Shown in pieces: positions 23,967 to 35,534 of a stretch of DNA of 64,000 nucleotides. This DNA comes from Zychaea mexicana. Its lineage: Eukaryota; Mucoromycota; Mucoromycetes; Mucorales; Lichtheimiaceae. Location: positions 1-64,000 of the forward strand of contig NW_026516721.1 of the NCBI RefSeq assembly GCF_025766255.1. The letters are read 5' to 3'. Made by a program: the position numbers and the translations under genes. A model generated the notes under the pieces. It saw nothing but the letters and a program-made list of their open reading frames with translations, searched no databases and was not told the origin of the DNA. How positions within the stretch are numbered: the first letter of the stretch is position 1; every line of letters begins with the position of its first letter.

Positions 23967-26427
23967 GTTTTAAGGGAAAAGCCAAAAAAAAAGCAGTAGT
24001 TCGTAAAGAATGAAGGGGGTCGAGGAGGAGAGAGAGGGAGGAATTACGAAACAAAAAAAAAAAAGAGAAAAGGAAGGTGAAATAAACCAGTGTGTGTGTG
24101 TGTGTGTGTGTTTTACTATGAGTGAGTGCGTGTGTGTGCGTGGAAAGTCGCGGGAGATTTTTTTTTTAATGATTGGCAACTGTTCAAGACCAGCGCATGA
24201 ACGGGCTCATGCAGTATTTTTGATATCCAGTATAGCATAGCCAGCACAAAGAAAATGAAGTTCCAGTTTCTTCTCCCCTTCTGCCTACTTGCACCCACTC
24301 CTTATTTCCCAAGCGCTGTGAACCAAACCCGAGCCGAGTTTAGTTGCCATCTCCAGTAGTCATTATTCTATATCCCACTCATGGAATCGCTCTTTCATAT
24401 ACAGGATGGAAGGGGGGTCGTGACACATTTTTGTGTAACACACGCACTGCGAGCCTGCGGAACTTTGAGGTAGGACAACCTTCAAACCACACATCACGAG
24501 CACTGTATGCACATATAAAGCTTCAAAGCAAGAAAGAAAGTAAAAAGTGACAAGGTGTGGAAAATCCAGGGGTGGGTGTGAAGTATTAGAGGGAACCTGC
24601 AGGAACCAGAATAAGCCGCTGTATATAGAGCATACAGTATTAACCCAGATAGCAGCCTCCCCCTACCGGAGTCAAAGGCTTTACAGAAAAAAAACTTTGT
24701 CGATTAGACATGGAGCTCTTTTAACTGCTGCCACTGCTGCATATGAGTCCGTGCAGCATCACCTCGCTACTAAGGATCCACTTCTTTTAATCCCTCGAAA
24801 GATGATGACACCAAAAGGAAAGAGCTTTCGGTGGTCGCAAAAGAACTTGTACATAGAGCTGTATCGTAAAGATTTCTCCTTTTTTAGCATCGCGAAAAAA
24901 AAACTATATAGAAGGAAAAAAGCATCCAAAATCTCAGATTAGCGTTTGGGGCCTTTTGAGACCTTGCAGTGGTCTTGGAAAGGTTGTTTTATGTTGTAGA
25001 TGCTCAAAAAGGACTTACGAACACGGCAATTTGTACCTTTCTAGGATGACATCATGCTCTTTTACTCAAAATTACAAAGCCTAAAGTGGCACATTACCCG
25101 AAACTGCTTGAACTCTCTTTACGCATGATGACTGGACCGTTGTAACTGTCCAAAAAGACTGTAACACATTTGGTAATACATTATTTAATGAACTACATCT
25201 CATATTGAGAAGATGCTGCTCATCTCTTCATGCTATGTATTGTATCAACGTGCAGCTGACGTCTGGACAGAAAATCCTTCACTAAAACCTAGCAATACAC
25301 CGGCATTTGTCTAGTGTACATGGTGTTTGATTACATATCTCTATCAGCCTAGAAATAATGTCACCGACACAATATGATTACACCCAACAAAGAAATGCTT
25401 ACTGTTTAAAGAGAAAAGTGCCTTGGACTCTTGCTGATCGGAGATACTTAGCCCAAGTGTTTCCTTTGCCTTTGGTGAATCTGCAACTTCTTGATGTACA
25501 CCTATAGAACATGCGTTTTTTGCTCAGCTTTCGCCACTACATCATTCTGGATGGTCTTGATGTGTATTGTTGGATATCCAGTGATGATCACGACATGAAT
25601 TGACCAATAGCTTCTTATCACAGCAAGCTGGCGACATCATGTATGATAGCTCTCCACAAGACGCACCTTATCAACTCTAGCTGAAAGAAATCGAGACCAG
25701 TTTCAAAGTACTACAATGTGAGCGCCTTTGTTTGTAGAGAGTTCGTCAAAGGAAATCTTCATCGTAGATAGTTGAGCGCTTTGTATCTACGCACTATGCG
25801 AAAGTAGTCCATTTCTTATCTTCAAAGAAAGGCTTTCATAGCCCAAATTGATATATATATATATGTTAGTTTCTGTGTTATCTGTTGGATCGATAACCGG
25901 CTATCGGTAGTGATATCACTCTCTTGTCACGCACCTCACAGAACCTCTTGAGCATGTGCTCGTTAATCGTACCTTTTGCTTGGACGGAATAACTACTCTG
26001 TAGGCAAAATTATAGTTTTGCTACTGATATAGAGTGTTTCTAAGTTACATGAGTCAAAACATGGTGTGCAAAAGACGCTATAATCATAAAACTATTCCCC
26101 CCTCTGGCAGCATTTGTCAAATTTTCAGTACTGTATCATATGAACCGACTCGTTTTGACGCTGACTAACGTCACATTCATAGCGGCTTAAGAAGGATAGC
26201 AACGAGAATGAGTTGCGGCAGCTTGGGGTCGGTCGGTGCAATGGATAGAACATCAATATCATACTTTCTGGTCATCCAAGCGCGAAAAAAGTTGACCGGG
26301 CAGGCACAAGATGTATGCATAAGCCACCAAGTCCCAGGGGGGAGGGGGCACGGGATGTTGCAGGCACTATATTCCTACTCCACCACACACACACGTATTT
26401 AGACACAAAAAACCCACCCTACATACG
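23967..26427. other. intergenic region between divergent genes
   Basis: This is about 2.4 kb between the Vts1-like and PPR genes. It contains a (TG)n tract at about 24091-24111, a short (AT)n tract at about 25850-25865, and poly-A/T runs. A 131-codon open frame at 24547-24942 lacks motifs and is Lys/Arg-rich from A-rich sequence, so I do not call it. No transposon relic is recognised. Confidence 0.45.
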
Positions 26428-28419
26428 ATGCATAGATCATTAATAACACGAATAATACGACCCAACAAATGCCCGTTTTCAACTGTACAACATCATTCCA
26501 GATCTAATATTCCGTGCCAAACTCACCTTCGTCGTTATACTGTAAATGCACCTTCTCCGCTACCAACAACGACCACCACCACCGCGACGACCTCTAGAGA
26601 ACCCACAATCAATGCATACCGAGAACGGCTCAATAAAGGCGGTGACGATGTGTGGAATCGCTATCAGCAAATTGCAAAACTCGGCATTGCCAGTCAACTT
26701 AATCGCCAAGATTTTGTCCAACTACGAACGAATTTATGGAACAGCAAACACAAATGGGGCGCGGAAGACCGGGTTCTGCAAGTATTGAACGACATGAAGC
26801 GACTGGGTTATGAATGGAGCATTTTGGAATACAATGAATATTTCATGGTCAAGCTATACCAAGCGCGACATCAAGATATTCTCGATACATTCAATGGCGA
26901 GTTCCAGGCGAGCAAGCTGCGGTTGAGTGTTGGATCGTTCAATGTGTTGTTGGCCGCGTATCTACAACTCAACATGGAAAAAGAGGCGATCCAGCTTATT
27001 CGCGAAGCACACCGTTTGTGGGGTCTGCATCCGGATATTCGTGATTTCCAGCGCACGATGCATCGATGCATGCCGCGCAACTCGACGATCGGCAAGAAGG
27101 CGCGCGAATTAATCAGTCTGCACGGATTCGATAATGTGGAAACCATGAAAAGCAATTTGGCTCACTTGTTCCGAAAACGCATGCTGGGCGATATACGGTG
27201 GCTTTATGCGAATGCCATCAAGCCTAAATTATCCAGCCACTCTTTTTCTTCTTCTTCCACTACCTCAGATGCGTCGGCGGCGGCGGCAGTCGTCGTCGAC
27301 AAGAACGTGTTGGTTTATCAGCTGCTCATCAAAGGGTTTTTGGATGGCAAGTCGCCGCGTGACGCCTCGAGTATCTATGACGATATGCGCCAGGCCGGAT
27401 ACAAGCCGAATGGGGGTATTTGCGTCAGCATGCTCACCATCTATGCTGCAAAACGTGATGTTGCGGGAGCAGAACAAATTGTGAATGACACTGTGGAAAG
27501 CGGATATCCATTGGACGAACTGATTTACAACCAGCTGATCCGGGTGTACCTCAAGTCGCGGATGGCGAACAGAGCGTTCCATGTATTTGATTTTATCCAA
27601 CGAGACCCGAAGCTCAAGGTGAACGATGTGATTCTCAATACGATGATCGACGGGTTGGTGATCAACAAGGAGCTGGCAGCAGCCAAGGCACTGTATCAGC
27701 AGATGCTCGAATCGCGCATCCAACCCGACATGGTGACGTTCAATACGTTGCTGAAGGGATTCATTCTCGTATCCGATTATCCCGCTGCGCTGGAGGTGAT
27801 TTCCGACATGTACAAATACAAATGCGAACCGGACACAGTGACGTTTACGACGCTCCTCGACGGCATATTCGCCAACAAGCAGCCGCGGTCGGCGGAAGAG
27901 ATGCTGGACTATCTCCACCGAACGGGAATGCAGCCCAACATTTACACGTTCAATGCAGTGATTAGCAAATTTATCCAAAACCAACAGCTGAGCGAGGCGG
28001 AGCGCACCATTGAGCTCATGCGCAAGGCGCCCTATAACCTCAAGCCGACGATCCACACGTATACCAACTTGATCCAAGGATACGTTGCCACCAACGATCT
28101 CACCAAGGCCATGTGGACGTTCCAGAATATACTCAAGAACAGTGACATGCGGCCGGATCGGGCGTCGTACCACTTTATTATCTGTGCGTTTCTCAACCAC
28201 GACCGGCTGGATGACGCGATAACGTGCCTGTTGCGGATGCGCAAGGAAAAGTGCACGCCGACCAAGGACACGTGGGGGATTATGCTGGACGAATGTATCC
28301 GCAGGCGCGACTGGGCTTCGGGAGCAGTGGTAGTGCGAGAGTTAGAGGCAAGTGGATTTGCAATCCAGTCAGGCACACTGCGACGAGCGTATGCGACAAT
28401 AAAAGACCGTACTGCGTAG
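26428..28419 (+). CDS. pentatricopeptide repeat (PPR) protein, probably mitochondrial
   Basis: This is an intronless 663-residue protein. The first about 40 residues are rich in Arg, Ser and Thr and poor in acidic residues, as in a mitochondrial presequence. From about residue 290 onwards, tandem 35-residue helical hairpins follow one another. Typical PPR phrases are GYKPNGGICVSMLTIYAAKR, QPDMVTFNTLLKGFI, CEPDTVTFTTLLDGIF, MQPNIYTFNAVISKFI and LKPTIHTYTNLIQGYV. PPR proteins bind organellar RNA and act in its processing, stability or translation; the target cannot be told here. GC content and codon use are clearly higher than in the flanking intergenic DNA, and an antisense frame of 311 codons is a by-product. 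Confidence 0.93.
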   Translation: MHRSLITRIIRPNKCPFSTVQHHSRSNIPCQTHLRRYTVNAPSPLPTTTTTTATTSREPTINAYRERLNKGGDDVWNRYQQIAKLGIASQLNRQDFVQLRTNLWNSKHKWGAEDRVLQVLNDMKRLGYEWSILEYNEYFMVKLYQARHQDILDTFNGEFQASKLRLSVGSFNVLLAAYLQLNMEKEAIQLIREAHRLWGLHPDIRDFQRTMHRCMPRNSTIGKKARELISLHGFDNVETMKSNLAHLFRKRMLGDIRWLYANAIKPKLSSHSFSSSSTTSDASAAAAVVVDKNVLVYQLLIKGFLDGKSPRDASSIYDDMRQAGYKPNGGICVSMLTIYAAKRDVAGAEQIVNDTVESGYPLDELIYNQLIRVYLKSRMANRAFHVFDFIQRDPKLKVNDVILNTMIDGLVINKELAAAKALYQQMLESRIQPDMVTFNTLLKGFILVSDYPAALEVISDMYKYKCEPDTVTFTTLLDGIFANKQPRSAEEMLDYLHRTGMQPNIYTFNAVISKFIQNQQLSEAERTIELMRKAPYNLKPTIHTYTNLIQGYVATNDLTKAMWTFQNILKNSDMRPDRASYHFIICAFLNHDRLDDAITCLLRMRKEKCTPTKDTWGIMLDECIRRRDWASGAVVVRELEASGFAIQSGTLRRAYATIKDRTA

Positions 28420-29006
28420 TTGGAAACAAGCATTCGTTTGATTGTGCGTGCAATGTGTGTGTGTTTTTATTATTATTATTATGTATGCATGTGAGATGGG
28501 CGACCCCGTGTTCTCAACCAACAGCGCACAAAAGAGAGAGAGAGACAGAGAGAGAGAGAGAGAACGAAAGAGAGTGCAATAAAGGGGGTCGGTCTGCCCC
28601 CCATCCACTCACACCACACACCACACCACACCACACACCTCCACACCCCCGGTCTTGCCTTTTTCCTCTTTTCCTTCCTCTTCTTTCTATTTCTCTTTCA
28701 CACACATACACAGAGGACATACACCGCCCACACTTACCACCTTTGATAAGAAGCAAAGGCCATCAATCTCTGTCTTCTTGTCATTCATTCTATCCTTCGT
28801 CAACAAGTGCCAACGCTTGCCATCACCCAGGAACCAATTCTACAGCAAAGCAGGCATCGACAGCAGCATCAGTGCACACCACAACCAAGCGAACCAAAAA
28901 CTCCATATTTTTAAGCAAGAGTCGTCGTCGTCTGCCCCTTTTGCTATCCGTTTGTTCCGTACCAGAACACACCTACTTCACTTGGCCAGTGCTTGCCTTA
29001 TTATTC

Positions 29007-29011
<5 letters not shown>

Positions 29012-29038
<27 letters not shown>
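29012..29038. repeat. (CT)n microsatellite before the F-box start
   Basis: About 13 CT units end in CTCTCAG, 12 bp before the predicted ATG at 29050. The tract may be a leader pyrimidine element or the polypyrimidine stretch of a 5'-UTR intron acceptor. Confidence 0.85.
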
Positions 29039-29041
<3 letters not shown>

Positions 29042-29049
29042 AAGCAGCA

Positions 29050-30900
29050 ATGCAACCACCCATAGATCAACAACAACAACAACCCACGAGTGCGCTCATG
29101 GGTTTACCCAATGAGCTTCTACTCTACATTCTCAAACAGTTTTTGGAAATTGGTGACTTGTGGCAACTGTTACAAGTGTCCAGGTCCTTTCGCTATCTCG
29201 CAACATACACAATCGACATGCGTTGGCGCATGGACCTGTCAAAACCAGAATCGTTCATGAAAGTGCAATGTCGAGCAGCATTGGTTGCCCTGGAAACTTT
29301 GTCCTGTCAGCTTTCCACCCAGACCAGAGTGACGCCTTTTGCATATCAGACAAGTTACCTCTCCGCTTCTACTACTACTACTACTACGAACAACAACAAC
29401 AACAACAACAACCCCGCAGCAGCAGCAGCAGCAGCAGCAGCATCTTCTGTCTCCGCATCTTCGGGAATGCCCGATCCTGCTGCCTCTGCTGCTTCTGCCG
29501 CTGCTGGTTTATTGGACCAACGACGGCCTTCGTCTGCGCGCTCCATGTCTCCTTATTATGACGATGAAGAAGATGAACTGAGTGAAGAAGACGAGCTTCA
29601 CCCTCAACGTTTACTCCTTTTGGATAGTGGCAGTGGTGATGGTGCAAACGGCAGCAGCAGTAGCAGCAGCAGTAACCACCCTCACCATGAAGAAGAAGAC
29701 GACGAGGACGAAGACGAGGACGAGGACGAAGAAGATGGAGAAGAAGAAGAAGAAGAGGGACACCAAGAGCAACCACCACCACACCACTCGTCACCTCATC
29801 TTCATCACCATTATCATTATCATCATCCACAACAAGGAGACAGCAACAACAGCAGCAGCAACAGCAAACTATTTCACCACCTGATGCGACGGGAGGAACG
29901 GTTGCACCAGCGCATCGTATCAGGCATATCGTCCTACAAGCACAAATATGTCTTGATTGAAGACATTGACATCCGCAACCGGATCCGGTCCGCCGTCGAT
30001 GTCATCTTCCACCACGCCGTCTTTGTCACCTCGGTCTCTCGTTCGCCTGTGCGCCTCGCCTGCACGCATGCAAGTTCCAACAACCGTGCCCTGGCCGCCA
30101 TGATGGTCCGCCTGCTGACCCGTTTGGACGTTGCCTTTCCTGCCTGCTGCCGCGAAATCACATTTACGTTGGCAGACAACATCAAGGCGTTTTTAGAATA
30201 CACGGGGTATAAGCTCATGTTCCTTTCCAAGTCCAACAAATCAATGACTCAACAACAAGGAGACGTGCTGTACTCTATGGTTTTTGGTCCTGCATGCCAA
30301 TCTGCCGCTCTATGCAACTCGTCAACGACTACGACGACGGCTACAGCGATTGATGGTACCGGTAATGATAGTCGGTCACGACATCAACAACAACAACACC
30401 ATCATTTATCATTACCAAGATCAACATCATCATCATCACACTCGTCGTCATCGTCATTACCACCCGTACCGAGTCGACTGCTCGATACGTTGCACAGTAT
30501 ATCGGCCTGCTTTGATCTAATGGGCGCAGCATTCATTGGCAAGATCTTGAGCGAAAATCACGTCGAGTGTGCAGTGCAACGAGCATGCGAGCTCTTATCA
30601 GACAGCTATCTACGACCGGTTAAACGCGCTCTGCTGGTGGATCTATTGGAAGGTTGGCTAACAATAAAGCGAGGGTTGGTTGCAAGCGAATTATGTCGTT
30701 GGGTTCGAACGGAGATTGAGCGCTGTGATCAGCAAGCATCATCATCATCGTCGTCGTCGTCGTCGTCATTTTCTTCTTTTTCTTCCACTTCTTCTTCAGC
30801 AACAGCAGCAACAACAACAACAACAGCTATGCGAGCAACCTCTTCATTCCATCCACCTTTATCTGATCTAGTGTCATTAGCCCATTTACCAATGTCATAG
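29050..30900 (+). CDS. F-box protein with long low-complexity regions
   Basis: This is a predicted 616-residue protein. The F-box lies near residues 14-60, with LPNELLLYILKQFLEIGDLWQLLQVSRSFRYLA split across that span. F-box proteins bind Skp1 and bring substrates to SCF ubiquitin ligases. A long middle section consists of Thr, Asn, Ala, Ser, Glu/Asp and His tracts. The C-terminal half is ordered, with VKRALLVDLLEGWLTIKRGL among several helices, but I recognise no substrate-binding repeat such as LRR or WD40. I chose the ATG at 29050 rather than 28993, because the extra residues are only translated CT repeat. No intron is needed. Substrates are unknown. Confidence 0.82.
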   Translation: MQPPIDQQQQQPTSALMGLPNELLLYILKQFLEIGDLWQLLQVSRSFRYLATYTIDMRWRMDLSKPESFMKVQCRAALVALETLSCQLSTQTRVTPFAYQTSYLSASTTTTTTNNNNNNNNPAAAAAAAAASSVSASSGMPDPAASAASAAAGLLDQRRPSSARSMSPYYDDEEDELSEEDELHPQRLLLLDSGSGDGANGSSSSSSSNHPHHEEEDDEDEDEDEDEEDGEEEEEEGHQEQPPPHHSSPHLHHHYHYHHPQQGDSNNSSSNSKLFHHLMRREERLHQRIVSGISSYKHKYVLIEDIDIRNRIRSAVDVIFHHAVFVTSVSRSPVRLACTHASSNNRALAAMMVRLLTRLDVAFPACCREITFTLADNIKAFLEYTGYKLMFLSKSNKSMTQQQGDVLYSMVFGPACQSAALCNSSTTTTTATAIDGTGNDSRSRHQQQQHHHLSLPRSTSSSSHSSSSSLPPVPSRLLDTLHSISACFDLMGAAFIGKILSENHVECAVQRACELLSDSYLRPVKRALLVDLLEGWLTIKRGLVASELCRWVRTEIERCDQQASSSSSSSSSSFSSFSSTSSSATAATTTTTAMRATSSFHPPLSDLVSLAHLPMS

Positions 30901-31594
30901 AGGGAAGAAAGTTGAAAGACACAAACCGCAAAAATAACATAAAGCCCCTACTGACCCAACACCCACAAAAAAAAAGTGATACCCTGCATTTTATTATTCG
31001 TCCCTTTTGATTTTTCTTTTTCCAACCCTACTAAACAACCTATTAAACATCGTTTCCCTTTCTCTCCCTCTCCTGCCCCTCCCCTTCCATACTAATCTCT
31101 CTTTATATATTTCCCACTTTGCTGCTTTTCTCATATATGGGCTGCTCGTCTTTCTCTACCATCTCCTCTTTTTCTTCTTCTTCTTCTTCTTCCTATACAA
31201 CAATGCTCTATACCAGCATGAATAAAAAAAACACATCCAATAAAACAACGTATACAAATTCAATACGTCTTGTTTTTTTTAAAATAATCTCTGTGTGTGT
31301 GCATAATGGCTTTCAAGAAGATTGCACAAAAGAAAGAAAATAAAAGGTTGTACCAGAACTAAACTTTACAAAATAACTAAGTATAACTTGATATAAGAAT
31401 TGAGGGGGTTTGGGAGAGATAAGGCGGTTGCTTTTTAGACCGAGATAAAGGAAGAATATAGGGAATGTGAGTACTGCTGCTGCTGCTATTTACTAATACT
31501 GCTAACTTTGAAAGAATATAACATATGAGGAAAAGAAGACCATGATGTGAGTGTGAAGAAGAAGAAAAAATTGGAAAGGGGAGATACTGCTATA
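30901..31594. other. convergent 3' intergenic region
   Basis: Shared 3' flank of the F-box and FAR1-type genes. It is T/C-rich on the plus strand with several AATAAA-like signals (for example near 31220 and 31340). No gene is seen. Confidence 0.5.
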
Positions 31595-32173
31595 TTAGCC
31601 CCAATGGGCTGGGTCTGTGTGCAGAGAGCCATTCACAGTAGTAGTGTGGTCAGGACTGCTACCATCTATCTGAAGAGGCAGTGAGTGGCGCAACGGATGA
31701 TCATTCATACGCATGGATCTCTGCTGGTGCTGCTGTAGTTGCTGGTTGTCCGGCATGTAGCCAAATAGCAGCGCTTGTTGCTTAGCATCCATCACCATGG
31801 AACCAAATTGATTCGGATGCATTGCTATAGCACCATTTTCAGACATTCTTTGTGGCTGCTGCTGCTGCTGCTGCTGTTGCTGCGACTGTTGTTGTTGTTG
31901 TTGATCCCAAGGCGGCTGGACGAGGCTTTCAAATGCAAAGGACAATTCTGACGGTGGCGACGAGAATGCATTGCCTGAAACTGCATATGCTGGCGTCAAC
32001 GCAGCTCCATTGCTACTCGTCGGATGATTCTGTTGTTGTTGTTGTTGCATTGCTGCAAATTTTGTCCCGTGGGCATGGTGATGATGACCTGGTATCTGCT
32101 GGCGATATGGCGCAGTCGTCATTAGAGCGGCATCTGTCATGGACTGTTGTTGTGGTTGTGGTGAGCTGGGTGA

Positions 32174-32209
<36 letters not shown>

Positions 32210-33876
32210 TTGCAAAGCATACTGATGCAGCAATGCTGATGATTGTGAGGACGAGGAGGATGCTCCCGGAGATGCAAGTGGGAACGAGAGCGGGTTGACA
32301 TCCAACTGATCTGTGGTTGACGCCGTGTTGCGTCGTCCAACACTTTGCGTCGAGGAAGAGGTTCCTTCAGACGACCCACGCTGCGACTGCAGTCGCACAA
32401 ACAATGTGTAACCGGGGATATGCACCGTCTGTGTTCCTTTTGCCAATGCTGCTGCTGCTGCTGCTGCTGAATTAGACTGTTGTTGGTGATGGTGTTGCTT
32501 TTGCTGTTGACTCTGGGATGCCATGGACGCGACCGACTTGCGCCGTTTTGGCAAAGGTTTGTCATCCTCAATCTCATCCGACTGGCTATTATCAAAATCG
32601 CTGTTGGACGATGACGACGCACTGTCGCAGACGCTACCACTTTGCTGATCATCCACCACTTGCATGGCATCCGTATCAAAATTGACCAACCCTTCTGCAT
32701 CCGTCCGTGCTAGCTGACAATAATGTTTCAACAGACGCGTGAATTCAGACTCGACGCATGTCGACCAGTCCTCGTTGGCAGCCACAAGGGAACACACGCG
32801 TGCCGAAACCGTTAACAGCCGCTGGCTTCGATCCATGACATCACGTTGCCGTATCCGCTTCCGTTCCTCCGTCAACCGGTTGTAAAATCGCCTCTCGTTC
32901 CATGCGATTGAAGGATACCGCTGCTTGACCCTATCACGGATCTCATGCGTCTGCATACGTTGGCGGGCTAGTCCTATTATCAATTCATTGACCTCGTTAG
33001 GCCAGTTCTGAACCATTTCATCAGGTGACATCATTTCGTGGTTATGCTCTGCTGCGTTTGGGTTGAGTGAACGTCGAAATTCCCAACGGCCTGGCTCGGT
33101 CTCGGACAGTACGACGCGCCATCGACAGTCGCAGCGTTTGGAGGGTCGCTTACGTTGTGGTGAGGAGCGGGGCTTTCGAACAGAATCAGGCAGGCCTTCG
33201 CGTGAACAGTAAACGTAAATATGCTGTAAAAGAATTCATTATTTATTTATTCTATATTTTTTTTGATACTCAGCATATCGTACATGGCGCAAACCTTGTT
33301 TTTGCATAAAGAAATACAAAGATACACGTAGAGAGACACACTGTGTGTGTGTGTTTGTGGGTGGCTGTATATCGCATACCTTGTTTGCACTCGCTTCTTG
33401 CTTTACAGTAAAGCCATGCTCAGCACATGTAGTCCGGCAGAATTCTACAGCCGAGGCACTGTCTGCGAATGAGCGTTCCAACAGTCGATCGTAAAGAGGT
33501 TTCATCTAGAACATGGCATTAGTACCACCTCAAAAACGGAAAACGGAAGTCCCAACGCCGATGTCCCGTTTCCTCCGATTCATGTCGGAAACGAAACTTC
33601 TCTTACCGCTTCACGACTTCCTGACAACTGACGTGGGGGCATTGATGACGATGTTGATGTTGCTGCTGCTGCTGCTGCTGCTGCTCCCCCGCCGCTGCCG
33701 TCTACTGTGGCTGGTAGTGGTAGTGGTGGCTGTGTTGCTGTTGTCATGGTCCCTGCTGCTGGTGCTGTCGTTGTCTGATTTGTCATGCCAACCAAGGGCG
33801 TCACCGTTGTATTGAAATTACCAACGAGCTGTTGTTGTTGTTGTTGTTGTTGTTGTCGTTGTCGTCGAGTTCCCAT
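31595..33876 (-). CDS. FAR1-type DNA-binding-domain protein with polyglutamine tracts
   Basis: This is a predicted 674-residue nuclear factor. Exons are 33876-33607, 33505-33380 and 33223-31595, all joined in phase 0. The FAR1-like zinc domain (residues about 91-195) is assembled across the exons: SFADSASAVEFCRTTCAEHG, then VYCSREG, then KRCDCRWRVV and ending AAEHNHEM. This is the C-x-C-x-HxH layout of FAR1/MULE-derived domains. It continues into a helical region, then long Gln, Ala, Ser and His tracts. There is no transposase catalytic core, so it reads as a free-standing transcription factor. It also recalls the yeast Rbf1-type domain; which is closer needs a profile search. A Gln tract follows the start and an Ala tract follows soon after. 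Confidence 0.8.
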
Positions 33877-35534
33877 CGTTGATAGAAAAGGGAAAAGTAA
33901 GTGAATGAGTTGATTTAGAGAGAGAGTTTGTGTGAGAGAATAAGGTAAGAAGACTGAGGATACTGATTGAAAGAGAAAGAGAAAAGCAAATGGCTTGACT
34001 GATTTGAATTATTTGAATTAGGGATTTTTGAATTAAATCTGGCAGGTTAACTCGCTACCACCGCGAAGCGACTGAAGTACTTCGTAGGTAGAAGAAGGTT
34101 GAAAAAGAGGGGAAGAAGAGGGGTTTGCTTTAGTTTTTGTGTGTTGCTGGTGGGGTTGATTTCAGAAGAAGGGCTTATCACATACGGTTAGCTGTGGTAC
34201 GCTCGGCTACAAGAGGGTGTGTGTGTGTGTGTATAAAGGGCAAATAGAAGGGAGAAAAAAAAACGCGTCTTCTTCTCTTTGACAAAAGCCTGTGACCCGT
34301 GCACTTTTTTGTGAGATGGTGGAAAGGTTGTCCTTGCGGAGCTTCTTGGTTTGTGCGTGCGTGTTGTGCTTGTGTTTGTGCAGAGCCTCAATGAGTATAG
34401 TGGATCCTGGGCTGTTCCCTTCTTGCTGTGTGGTATTTCAAGGTGGACTCGGGCCTCCGTTTGCTCAAAAGAAAGGGCCTTTTGGGGACTTGACTGTCAA
34501 GAAGAAAAAGAATTAGAAAAAAGAGGAACAAGAAGAGAGAAAACGAGAGGCAGGGACGGCAAAAGAAACACAAAATAAGGGGGCCAGTAAAAAGGGGAGA
34601 GAACGCAGCAGAAAGGAAAGGGGCCCAATTGGAATAGCGGAGAGAGCCCTTCCTTGACTGCAGCAGCAGCAGCATCCCACACTTGCATCGCCCATCCTTC
34701 TTTTTCAACTACAGGTTGAATCACCCATCATTCTGTGGGGTAATCTTATAATTGAAGATGATCGGGTGGAGCAAGTGGGCGCTGTGCTGTTTTTTATGGC
34801 TCAAACTCTTTCCTTTCACTCTGTGCGTGCTGTGTGCGCCTGCTACCTTCACTCAGCATCAACACCATCCACTGCTTTGTTATGCAGCTGCCCCCTCCTT
34901 CTCAAACCCCAGGTCCGGTGAGCAAATGCATAGCACTGCCCAACAATTCTCTTTTTTTATCAATAATAGCCAACCAACATTGGGCAATAATATTTCCTGT
35001 CATTTAATTACGTATGTGTTTGTGTGTCTCTCTCATCCATATTGCTGCAATATTGTTTGCCACTGTCTGGCGATCTTCAACAAATTTGGGACCGTCTTGT
35101 CCCGTGAAACAGACAGTAGCCTAGTATGTTTCATTAGATACTCCTTTTTTATATTCTCCATTGACGAATGGACTTGTATGCAGCGGTTGATCTCGGAACT
35201 CAAAAGCGAACTTTCCGAGTATATAAGAGATCACCAAAGGAAAAGTTACATGACTGGTTACAACAAGTACTTGTAACAACTTGAGGATCTTCATGCGGTT
35301 ATACCGTAGTGGTGGTGGGCTGATCCGAGAGAGTGGGAATATAAGGAGGGCATAAAAAGTACAAGCTAGTAAAAGCTGATTCCTTCCAGTCTTCACTCAA
35401 GTTGATGTATGTACATTCACCATCCTAACTGTCGCTTATAGCCTCGTAGAAAGAATTGGCTATCTTTTAATCAAGCTGACACGCTACTATTTGTTTGCTA
35501 GACAATTCAACATCTAGTATACAGCATAACAAGG
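33877..35534. other. intergenic region
   Basis: About 1.6 kb with no supported gene. It contains microsatellite-like TG, A-rich and T-rich stretches. Several open frames up to 174 codons (34752-35276) lack motifs and have a composition expected of noncoding DNA. Confidence 0.45.

Noticed and set aside
24547..24942. 131-codon open frame between the Vts1-like and PPR genes
   Set aside because: No motif, Lys/Arg-rich from A-rich DNA, no supporting splice or promoter signals; likely chance.
27265..28200. 311-codon frame antisense to the PPR gene
   Set aside because: It lies wholly opposite a convincing PPR gene with strong codon bias; the antisense frame is a by-product of GC-rich third positions.
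28993..29049. Upstream start for the F-box protein
   Set aside because: The extra residues are only translated CT microsatellite; the ATG at 29050 directly precedes the conserved part.
34752..35276. 174-codon open frame upstream of the esterase 3' end
   Set aside because: Cys/Phe/Leu-rich as expected of T/C-rich noncoding DNA, and no motif or splice support.
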